From NCBI GenBank assembly GCA_023460715.1, contig JAEWPH010000031.1, positions 1 through 11,562 of the forward strand: a DNA stretch of 11,562 nucleotides, given 5' to 3'. The translations under genes and the position numbers were made by a program. Under the pieces are notes generated by a model that saw only the letters and a list, made by a program, of their open reading frames with translations, was not told the DNA's origin and did not search any database. Shown here piece by piece: positions 1 through 8,400 of this stretch. The stretch comes from Pseudomonadota bacterium (lineage in GTDB: Bacteria; Pseudomonadota; Gammaproteobacteria; Burkholderiales; Burkholderiaceae_C). The first letter of the stretch is position 1. Every line of letters starts with the position of its first letter.

Positions 1-350
1 CCGCAGGCATACGCGCCGGACAGCGCGCCCAGCAGCACCCCCGCGGCGTACTGCTGGGCGACCGGCAGGCGCTGCAGCACCTTCTTCAGGCTGCAGGCCG
101 TCAGCAGCCAGGCCAGCGTGGCGGGCAGGGCGCCGCCGGTGAGCAGCGACACCAGCGCCAGCCACTGCAGCGGCGTGGCCGCGCCGAACATGGCGCCCAC
201 GCCGAGCACGGCCTCCACGAAGAGCACGGCGCGCAGAATGACGCCCACATGGCACGCGTCGAACACGAGCGCGCGGCCCTGCAGGGCCGCTGGCGGAGCA
301 GGCGGCGGCAGGGGCTGGGGCCGGGTCGATAAAATTTGCGTTTCTTGCAT
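1..350 (-). CDS. Sensor histidine kinase N-terminus, AlgZ/FimS (LytS-like) family, partial
   Basis: Translating the minus strand from the ATG at 350-348 gives 116 residues without a stop to the left edge, so the 3' part of the gene lies outside the window. After a Pro-rich head (residues 11-20) comes FDACHVGVILRAVLFVE (30-46). Three hydrophobic segments follow at about 35-55, 63-86 and 101-116, the first two separated by a short polar turn and the last two by SLKKVLQRLP. This fits the membrane sensor part of AlgZ/FimS-type kinases, which start with a similar FDxC...VL..VL..E segment. The phosphoacceptor and ATPase domains are not in view, so the kinase call is inferred from this segment and from divergence with argH, the arrangement known next to algZ-algR-hemC in pseudomonads. 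The start is supported by the N-terminal pattern; only a weak GGAT precedes it. It could be another small membrane protein. Confidence 0.6.
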   Translation of the reverse strand, partial: MQETQILSTRPQPLPPPAPPAALQGRALVFDACHVGVILRAVLFVEAVLGVGAMFGAATPLQWLALVSLLTGGALPATLAWLLTACSLKKVLQRLPVAQQYAAGVLLGALSGAYAC

Positions 351-400
351 TGCGGCATCCGGGCGTTCCGGGTGTCTGAACCACCGGATTATTGCCCTCC
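351..400. promoter_or_regulatory. Short divergent intergenic region between sensor kinase and argH
   Basis: Only 50 bp separate the two start codons, so at least one promoter probably overlaps the opposite gene. The stretch has CCGG three times (within 359-387) and a small AT-rich patch at 388-393. I could not find a good -35/-10 pair in it. An AT-rich patch inside the kinase 5' end (about 329-338) is another place for promoter elements. The regulatory role is inferred from gene arrangement only. Confidence 0.35.
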
Positions 401-1870
<1,470 letters not shown>

Positions 1871-1901
1871 TCCCGACTGGGTGGTATGACGCTCTTTCTT
1901 T

Positions 1902-1983
1902 GATAGCTGTTTGCGCTTGATTCATGGGCAGTTCAGATGCTTTCGAATCTGAATTCCTTGCTGGATAAGCGCAACCAGCTATC
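1902..1983. repeat. Nested imperfect palindrome, intergenic repeat-like element and possible terminator
   Basis: The left arm GATAGCTGTTTGCGCTT (1902-1918) pairs with the right arm AAGCGCAACCAGCTATC (1967-1983) over 17 positions with one mismatch. Inside it a second hairpin has TTCAGAT (1932-1938) and ATCTGAA (1947-1953) around an 8-nt loop. T-rich runs lie just outside both arms (CTTTCTTT on the left, TTTT at 1984-1987), so it could work as a bidirectional terminator after argH. The element is much more AT-rich than the flanking genes. From memory, arms of the form GATAGCTGNTNGCGCTT are common between genes in Comamonadaceae; that family assignment is recalled, not tested. Confidence 0.7.
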
Positions 1984-2016
1984 TTTTCCGTAGTGACGAT
2001 TCCGTTTCCGTTCCCT

Positions 2017-2020
2017 GAGG
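2017..2020 (+). promoter_or_regulatory. Ribosome binding site deciding the start of the Bug protein
   Basis: GAGG lies 8 nt before the ATG at 2029. It favours this start over the in-frame GTG at 1993. The shorter protein also puts the twin-arginine motif at a normal distance from the N-terminus. Confidence 0.6.
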
Positions 2021-2028
2021 CCCGCGCC

Positions 2029-3036
2029 ATGTCCTTGCATCGCACCGATCCCCGCCTCTGGAACCGCCGCCGGGTGCTTGCTGGCGGCCTGGCCGCGGCG
2101 GCGGCCACGGCCCTGCCGGGGCTCCCCGCCCGGGCCGAAACCGGCCGGCCGCTGCGCATCCTGGTGGGCTTTCCGCCCGGCGGCGGCACCGATGCCATCG
2201 CCCGCGCGCTGGCCGACAAGCTCAAGGACCGGCTGGGCGTGCCCGTGGTGGTGGACAACCGCCCGGGCGCCGGCGGGCAGATCGCCGCGCAGGCGCTCAA
2301 GGCCGCGCCGGCGGACGGCAGCACGGTGTTCCTCACGCACGACCACACCATCTCCATCCTGCCGCAGGTGGTGCGGCACGCGGGCTTCGACCCGGAGCGC
2401 GACTTCGTGCCCGCAGGCGGCTTCGCCACTTTCGTCAACTGCTTCGCGGTGGCCGGCGGCACCCCGGCGAACACCTTCGCCGAATACCTGGACTGGGTGC
2501 GCAAGGCCGGCGGCGGCCAAAGCGCCGTCGGCATTCCGGCGCCGGCCTCCACGCCGGAGTTCCTGGTGCGCCTGCTGGGCGAGCGCTACCGGCTGGACCT
2601 GGTGGCCGCCCCCTACCGCGGCAGCGCCCCGCTGATCGGCGACCTGCTGGGCCAGCAGATCCCGGCCGGCGTGGCCTCGGTGCAGGATTTCATCGAACAG
2701 CACCGGGCGGGCAAGCTGCGGGTGCTGGCGGTGCTGGGCGGCCAGCGCCAGGCAGCGCTGCCCCAGGTGCCCACCTTCGCGGAGCTGGGGCTTCAAGGCT
2801 TCGAGGACACGCCGTACTACGGCTTCTACGCCCCGGCCGGCACGCCGCGCGGGTTCATCGACACCTTTTCCGCCGCGCTGGCGCAGGTGGTGGCCGTGCC
2901 GGCCATGCAGCAACGCCTGGCCGCCATGGGCCTGACCGTCGGCTACATGGCCCCGGCGCAGCTGGCCCAGCGCGAACGCGCCTACACGGCGACCTGGGCG
3001 CGCATCATCCGCGCCAGCGGTTTCCAGCCGCAGTGA
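2029..3036 (+). CDS. Tripartite tricarboxylate transporter substrate-binding protein (Bug family), Tat-exported
   Basis: The product is a 335-residue periplasmic solute-binding protein. Bug proteins bind small carboxylates or related compounds and may deliver them to TctAB-type permeases; the ligand here cannot be read from sequence. The start at 2029 is supported by GAGG at 2017-2020, 8 nt upstream; a GTG at 1993 is in frame but lacks such a site. The N-terminus has a twin-arginine pattern, RRRVL at 13-17, then an Ala/Leu-rich core and a likely cut after ARA at 34-36. Family motifs follow: LRILVGFPPGGGTDAIAR at 42-59 and VVVDNRPGAGG at 73-83. The length is normal for the family. No tctA or tctB is adjacent, so it is an orphan binding protein, common in betaproteobacteria. 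The palindrome upstream separates it from argH, which suggests its own transcript. Confidence 0.93.
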   Translation: MSLHRTDPRLWNRRRVLAGGLAAAAATALPGLPARAETGRPLRILVGFPPGGGTDAIARALADKLKDRLGVPVVVDNRPGAGGQIAAQALKAAPADGSTVFLTHDHTISILPQVVRHAGFDPERDFVPAGGFATFVNCFAVAGGTPANTFAEYLDWVRKAGGGQSAVGIPAPASTPEFLVRLLGERYRLDLVAAPYRGSAPLIGDLLGQQIPAGVASVQDFIEQHRAGKLRVLAVLGGQRQAALPQVPTFAELGLQGFEDTPYYGFYAPAGTPRGFIDTFSAALAQVVAVPAMQQRLAAMGLTVGYMAPAQLAQRERAYTATWARIIRASGFQPQ

Positions 3037-3074
3037 CGGGGCTGGCGTCGCCCGGGTGGAGTTCCGGTCGATAT

Positions 3075-3103
3075 GTAACGTCGGCTGGTTAATTTGTAAA
3101 AAT
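3075..3103 (+). promoter_or_regulatory. Possible promoter of the SGNH hydrolase gene
   Basis: An AT-rich island (about 3089-3106) stands out in the 139-bp gap between the binding-protein stop and the hydrolase start. It contains TGTAAAAAT at 3095-3103, which resembles an extended -10 box (TG, one base, then AAAAAT matching TATAAT at four of six). The hexamer 17 nt upstream (GTAACG, 3075-3080) is a weak -35 match. A start site soon after would leave a leader of about 65 nt. This is pattern matching only. Confidence 0.25.
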
Positions 3104-3162
3104 TGTGTGCGCCAGGGAATGTTGCGGCGGACAATCGCTCAGAGCCGGTTCAACTTCTTCGC

Positions 3163-3166
3163 GGAG
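3163..3166 (+). promoter_or_regulatory. Ribosome binding site deciding the start of the SGNH hydrolase
   Basis: GGAG lies 9 nt before the ATG at 3176. It favours that start over the GTG at 3056 in the same frame, which would put 40 unlikely residues before the signal peptide. Confidence 0.6.
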
Positions 3167-3175
3167 CTGCTTTCC

Positions 3176-4039
3176 ATGCCTTCTCCCCAGGCCCATCGCC
3201 CCCTGCGCGTTTCCCTGTTTCCCCTGCTGCTGGCCTGCGCCAGCGTGGCGGCCACGGCTGCGCCGGTGGCCGGGAGCAGCGCCGCGGCGGTGGATGCCAG
3301 CCCCGCCGCCACGGTGGCCCTGCCCGCCGCCTACGCCCGGTGGCAGTCGAGCATGGACGCCTTCGCCGCGGCCGACCGGGAGCGCCATCCCCAGACCGAC
3401 GGCGTGCTTTTCGTCGGCAGCTCCACGATCCGCCTGTGGTCCGACCTGCGCGAAGACTTCCGCCAGCTGCCCGTGGTCATCAACCGCGGCTTCGGCGGCT
3501 CCACCATGGCCGACTGCAACTACTTCGTGAAAAGCCTGGTGGTGCAGTACCAGCCCCGCCACGTGATGGTCTACGCCGGCGACAACGACCTGGCCGAGGG
3601 TCGCACGCCGGCCCAGGTGCTGGAAAGCTTCCAGTCGTTCGTGACGGCCGTGCGCACCGCGCTGCCGCAGACGCGCATCAGCTACATCTCGATCAAGCCC
3701 AGCCCGCTGCGCGCCAGCCTGCTGCCCCGCGCGCGGGAAGCCAACGCCCTGCTGGCCGGCTACGTACGCACCCTGCCCAACAGCGACTACATCGACATCT
3801 TCACGCCCATGATGGCGGCCGACGGATCGGTGCGCACCGACCTGTTCGGACCCGACCGGCTGCACATGAACGATGCGGGCTACGACCTGTGGCGTTCCGT
3901 CATCTCGGCCTATGTGGGGCGTGACGGCGTGATGCAGGCCCGTGAGGCTGCGCCCGCGGCGGCCACGGGCCCTGCCACCGCAGCGGTCGCCGTGCCGGCT
4001 GCGGCCGGCGGCATCGTGCGCGTCAGCGTGGAGCGCTGA
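3176..4039 (+). CDS. Exported SGNH/GDSL-type hydrolase
   Basis: This 287-residue predicted esterase/lipase-like hydrolase has the SGNH fold; the substrate is unknown. All four blocks are visible: block I FVGSSTIRLW with G81-S82-S83, where Ser83 takes the place of the GDS nucleophile; block II GFGGST at 105-110; block III GDND at 135-138 with Asn137; and block V DRLH at 227-230, giving Asp227 and His230 of the catalytic triad. The first 28 residues form a signal sequence (PLR, then VSLFPLLLACASVAATA). A cut by signal peptidase I after ATA at 26-28 is likely, but LLAC at 18-21 is a marginal lipobox, so a lipoprotein is possible. The C-terminus after about residue 255 is an Ala/Pro/Val-rich tail outside the domain. 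The stop overlaps the convergent opgC-like gene by 17 bp. It follows the binding-protein gene by 139 bp and probably has its own promoter. Confidence 0.9.
   Translation: MPSPQAHRPLRVSLFPLLLACASVAATAAPVAGSSAAAVDASPAATVALPAAYARWQSSMDAFAAADRERHPQTDGVLFVGSSTIRLWSDLREDFRQLPVVINRGFGGSTMADCNYFVKSLVVQYQPRHVMVYAGDNDLAEGRTPAQVLESFQSFVTAVRTALPQTRISYISIKPSPLRASLLPRAREANALLAGYVRTLPNSDYIDIFTPMMAADGSVRTDLFGPDRLHMNDAGYDLWRSVISAYVGRDGVMQAREAAPAAATGPATAAVAVPAAAGGIVRVSVER
4023..4039. other. 17-bp overlap of convergent stop regions
   Basis: The plus-strand hydrolase stops at 4037-4039 and the minus-strand opgC-like gene stops at 4023-4025 (TCA on the plus strand). The last five sense codons and the stop of each gene are therefore read on both strands, and there is no room for a terminator between them. 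Each transcript must run into the other gene. Confidence 0.9.
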
Positions 4040-5255
4040 GCGCAGGGGCCACGGCCTGCCGCAGTGGTCCGGCCGTTGCGGGCACGGTGCACGGTGCCCC
4101 ACCAGCGCCGGCCTGCGTCGTGGCGGGTTGCGACGGTGCGCCGTCGTCCGGCGGCTTGTCCACCCACAGCGTGATGCGCGCCACCACATAGAGCGTGGCA
4201 AAACAGGTCGCCAGCAGGGCGATGTCGTGCAGCCAGGGACGGGGCGCGTCGCCCAGCAGCCCCAGCACCAGCAGCACCACCACAAGGTGCGCACAGAACA
4301 CCGCCAGCGAGGCGGCGCCCAGGGTTTCCAGCCAGCGCATGCGCGGCAGCCGCGCGGCCAGCGCGGGGCCGAAGCGGATCGCCAGGATGGTGAGCGCGAA
4401 CAGGTCGATCAGGCGCAGCGGGCCCAGCAGCCACTTGTCGAAGAGCGGGTTCAGGCCCCACGCGGGCGGGAACGGGGTCTGCCCGATCACATGGCGCCAC
4501 ACGAAGCCGATCAGGGCCACCACGCCCGCGGTCCACAGCGCCCAGCGCGGGAACTCAAACGCAGGGGCTTCCGGGTCATTGCGGCTGGCGCCCATCCACA
4601 GGCCCATCATCCACAGGAACTGCCAGGCCCACATGTTGAAGGAGCCCGTCTCCGAAAACGGCACCGACAGCGGTATGGCCTGGATGAAATGGCTGTAGAA
4701 CCATTCCGAAAACCCGAACTGCGCCAGGAACCACAGCCCGATGCTGACCGCCATCACCGGCGCCCAGCCGCGCCGCAGCGCGAACGTCATGATCCAGGGG
4801 CTGGCCAGCATGAAGAGGACGTACAGCGGCAGGATGTCCAGCAGCGGCGGCTCGTACACCAGCAGCAGTCCGCCGACGAGCGCCTGCAGCGGCTGGGCGA
4901 GGTAGAAGTTCATCAGCCCCTTCACGGCGGGCTGGTCCACCTTGAGGCCGATGAAGGCGATCACGGTGAACAGGAACAGCAATGTGGCGGCCTGGCAGGC
5001 GTAGATCTTCACCGCGCGCCGCAGGAAGGATTGCCGCATGTGGGCGACGCTTTTGCGCCACGCCTGGCGGCCGTAGACCAGGCCGGCCATGTACGCCGAC
5101 AGCAGCACGAAGCCCTCGGCCGCCGATACGAACCCGAACGGTTGCCCCAGCGGCTGCGTGAGCCGCGTCGGCAGATGGGTGACGGTCATCAGGACCAGCA
5201 TCAGGCCCCGAACGGCGTCGATCTCCCATCGGCGGGCATTGGAGGTGGGGGGCAT
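4023..5255 (-). CDS. opgC: OpgC-family integral membrane protein (putative glucan acyl/succinyltransferase)
   Basis: The product is a 410-residue inner-membrane protein with about ten hydrophobic segments. OpgC proteins transfer succinyl groups to osmoregulated periplasmic glucans and belong to a membrane acyltransferase family. Family features seen: an N-terminal RWEIDAVRGLMLVLMTVTH (residues 9-27) with the Asp, Arg-Gly and His typical of the first helix; FGFVSAAEGFVLLSAYMAG after it; and LDILPLYVLFMLASPW in the middle. A soluble tail of about 45 residues, rich in Pro, Ala and Gly, follows the last helix and is not part of the domain. The ATG at 5255 puts the first motif at the usual place; a GTG at 5351 would add 32 unlikely residues. 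No good Shine-Dalgarno is seen. No opgG or opgH lies nearby, so the substrate is assigned by family only. The gene converges on the SGNH hydrolase and diverges from the macroglobulin gene. Confidence 0.88.
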   Translation of the reverse strand: MPPTSNARRWEIDAVRGLMLVLMTVTHLPTRLTQPLGQPFGFVSAAEGFVLLSAYMAGLVYGRQAWRKSVAHMRQSFLRRAVKIYACQAATLLFLFTVIAFIGLKVDQPAVKGLMNFYLAQPLQALVGGLLLVYEPPLLDILPLYVLFMLASPWIMTFALRRGWAPVMAVSIGLWFLAQFGFSEWFYSHFIQAIPLSVPFSETGSFNMWAWQFLWMMGLWMGASRNDPEAPAFEFPRWALWTAGVVALIGFVWRHVIGQTPFPPAWGLNPLFDKWLLGPLRLIDLFALTILAIRFGPALAARLPRMRWLETLGAASLAVFCAHLVVVLLVLGLLGDAPRPWLHDIALLATCFATLYVVARITLWVDKPPDDGAPSQPATTQAGAGGAPCTVPATAGPLRQAVAPALSAPR

Positions 5256-5342
5256 GGGCGCTCGCGATGTGGGTGTGCGCGAATTGTCCGGCCGCAGGCA
5301 GGCCCGCGCGTGTAGGCGGTTTACAACTGCGTCCCTCGTCCG

Positions 5343-5369
5343 GTAGCCCACGGGGGTGCGATGGGCTAC
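5343..5369. repeat. Inverted repeat in the opgC/macroglobulin intergenic region
   Basis: GTAGCCCA (5343-5350) and TGGGCTAC (5362-5369) form a perfect 8-bp stem with an 11-nt loop. It lies about 100 bp upstream of the macroglobulin start and about 90 bp upstream of the opgC-like start. It may be an operator or a leader hairpin. No T-run follows it, so a terminator is unlikely. Confidence 0.55.
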
Positions 5370-5387
5370 GCTTTCGGGCTTCTGCGC

Positions 5388-5408
5388 GGCGCCCCACCCG
5401 TGGGCGCC
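5388..5408. repeat. Second GC-rich hairpin upstream of the macroglobulin gene
   Basis: GGCGCCC (5388-5394) and GGGCGCC (5402-5408) form a perfect 7-bp all-GC stem with a 7-nt loop, 18 bp after the first inverted repeat. In such GC-rich DNA one short stem could be chance; the two in a row are more notable. If transcription starts upstream, both would fold in the 5' leader of the macroglobulin mRNA. Confidence 0.4.
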
Positions 5409-5470
5409 TCCCGGTGCGGGTGTCTGTGGAGGGACCGCCGCCGGGACGTCGCTCTTTCGCTTGCAAACAC

Positions 5471-8400
5471 ATGAAACAAGAACACAACAACAAGGTTCGG
5501 CTTTTGCGCGGCGCCCTGCTGGCCTGGGGCCTTGCCGCCACCGCGCTGTCTGCCCAGGCGCTCACGGTGGTCAGCTTCTCCCCGCAGGGCGAGGTGGCCC
5601 GCATCCGCCAGGCCGTGGCCAAGTTCGACAGCGCAGCCGTCAACTTCGGAGACCCCAAGGCACCGGCCCCCTTCACCGTGAACTGCAGCGACACCGAAGC
5701 CGGCAAGGGCACGGGCCGGTGGACCAGCGAGCGCGAATGGGTCTACGACTTCCAGAGCGACATGCCGCCCGGCGTGCGCTGCACGGCCACGGTCAAGTCA
5801 GGCTTCAAATCGGCCTCTGGCGCAGCATTGACGGGCGCAACCAGCTATGCATTCAATAGCGGTGGTCCGTTCGTGCAAAGCGTGCGGCCCGGCACCTACC
5901 AGGAGATCGACGAAGAGCAGTTCTTCGTGCTGCAGTTCAACGGCGCGGCCACCACGGCCAGCGTGCAGGAGAACGTCTGGTGCGCGGCCGACGGTGTGGG
6001 CGAGCGCATCCCCGTGCGCCTGATCGAGGGCACCCAGCGCCAGGAGCTGCTGCAGTCCCAGGGCCTGAAGCCGGCGGCCGAGAAGCAGCCGCAGCGCTAC
6101 GCCACGCTGGCCTGCAACCGCCGGCTGACATCGGGCTCGCAGATGCAGCTGGTGTTCGGCAAGGGCGTCGCTACGCCCAGCGGCGTAGCCAATGCAGTGG
6201 AGCGCCGCTTCAGCTACAAGGTGCGCCAGCCCTTCTCGGCAGAGTTCACCTGCGAGCGCGAGAACGCCCAGGCCGCGTGCCTGCCCATCCGGCCGCTGCG
6301 CCTGTCGTTCAACGCGCCCGTGCCGCGCAAGCTGGCCGAGGGCATCCGCCTGCAATCCGACAAGGAAACGCTCAAGCCCCAGGTGGACGGCGAGGGCGAT
6401 GGCGACACGGTGGTCACTGGGGTGGAGTTCAAGCCGCCCTTCACGGCGCAGACGGCCTTCATGCTGCAGCTGCCGCGCGACTTCAAGGACGCCTCGGGCC
6501 GCACGCTGCGCAATGCCGACAGCTTCCCGCTCAAGGTGGGCACGGGCGCCATGCCGCCCCTGGCCAAGTTCGCCGCCTCGCCGTTCGGCATCGTCGAGCG
6601 CTTCGCCGAAGGCCCGCAGGGCCCGGCGCTGCTGCCCGTGACCCTGCGCAACGTGGAGGCCGACCTGCGCGTGCAGGGCCTGCAGCCGGGCCAGGCCCTG
6701 GATGCGTCCAAGGTGGCCACGCTGCAGCCCAAGAGCGACGCGGACATCATTGCGTGGTTCCGCAAGGTGCGCCGCTATGACAGCTACCAGATCCAGCGCT
6801 CCGAAGCACGCCGCGACGTGAAAGGCGCATTGCCCGCCGTGCTGGAGGACTCCGACAAGAACTACGTGCAGACCCGCATGCTGTCACTGCTCTCCGGGCA
6901 GGGCGGCGTCAAGACGCTCGACATCCCCAAGCCCGCCAACGGTGACCCGCGTCCGTTCGAGGTGGTCGGCATTCCGCTGCCGGCGGGCTTCCACGTGGTC
7001 GAGATCGCTTCGCCGATGCTGGGGCAGTCCCTGCTGGACGAACGCCACGGCGCCGGCCGCACCATGTACGTGCGCACCACCGCGCTGGTGACCAACCTGG
7101 GCGTGCACTTCAAGCTGGGGCGCGAGAACGCCGTGGCCTGGGTGACGACGCTCGACAAGGGCCAAGTGGTGCCGAACGCGCAGGTGCGCGTGTCCGGCTG
7201 CGATGGCCGAGAGCTGGCCACCGCCACCACCAACGCCCAGGGCGTGGCCACCTTCGAGGGGCTGTCGCCGCAGGCGCCCGCGTGCCGCGGCAACGACTGG
7301 ATGCAGGCCTACTTCGTCAGCGCCCGCGTGGCCGGCGCGGACGGCGTGCAGGACATGGCCTTCACCTGGAGCGACTGGCAGCGGGGCATCGAGCCGTGGC
7401 GCTTCAACGTGCCCACCAGCAGCGACCCCCGGCCCGATGAGATCGCCCACACCATCTTCGACCGCACGCTGCTGCGCGCCGGCGAGACGGTGTCCATGAA
7501 GCACGTGCTGCGCAGCCAGAACCGCCAGGGCTTCGGCCTGCCGGGCAGCGAACCGGCCACGCTGGTCATCACCCACGTGGGCAGCGGCCAGCAGTTCACG
7601 CAGCCCGTCACCTGGCGCAAGACCGCCACGGGTGGCCTGAGCGCCGAGAACACCTTTGCCGTGCCGCCGGCCGCCAAGCTGGGCGTGTACGACGTCGAGC
7701 TGCGTGGCGCGGGCGGGCGCGAGCGCAGCTTCAGCTCCGGCCAGTTCCGGGTGGAGGAGTTCCGCCTGCCCGTGCTGGAGGGCCGCGTGGCCCCGGCGGA
7801 GAAGAAGCCGCTGGTGCGCGTGCGCTCGGTGCCCACCGATGTGCAGATCAACTACGTGTCGGGTGGCGGCGCGGCCAATCTGCCGGTGCGCGTGTCGGCC
7901 CTGGTGCGCGGCAAGTCGCTGCAGTACGCCGACTTCGACGCGTTCAGCTTCAGTCCGCCGCGCAAGCGCGACGCCAACGGCAACGCCGGCAGTAGCGGCA
8001 GCAGCGACGACGAGGAGGCCACCGCCAGCGATGACGCCCGCGTGATCGCCGACAAGCTGCCCGTCACGCTCGACAAGAACGGCGCCGGCAAGGTCGCCAT
8101 CGACAACGTGCCGCAGTCCGCCCAGCCGCAGGAGCTAGTGCTGGAAGCCACCTACGCCGACCCGAGCGGCGAAGTGCAGACGCTGCGCAGCACGCAGCCG
8201 CTGTGGCCCGCGGCCGTGGTGGCCGGCATCAAGACCGAAGGCTGGGTGTCGGCCGCGCAGAAGATCCGCTTCCAGGCGCTGGCGCTGGGGCTGGACGGCA
8301 AGATCCAGGCCGACGTGCCCTTGTCCGTGCAGGCCATCGCCCGCATCACCACCACCAGCCGCAAGCGCATGGTGGGCGGCTTCTACAGCTACGACAACAA

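Noticed and set aside
3037..3075. Terminator after the solute-binding protein gene
   Set aside because: Only short, GC-only stems of about 4 bp can be drawn and no T-tract follows.
3942..5315. Plus-strand open frame opposite the opgC-like gene
   Set aside because: The translation is rich in His/Arg/Gln/Gly, typical of the antisense of a membrane protein gene; the minus-strand frame has the OpgC motifs and hydrophobic segments.
5343..5408. Riboswitch or rho-independent terminator
   Set aside because: The hairpins have no T-run and no known riboswitch core; the region lies between divergent genes where no terminator is needed.
5267..5470. N-terminal extension of the macroglobulin frame
   Set aside because: The extra 68 residues are Arg/Pro/Gly-rich without motif and would bury the clear signal peptide that starts at 5471.
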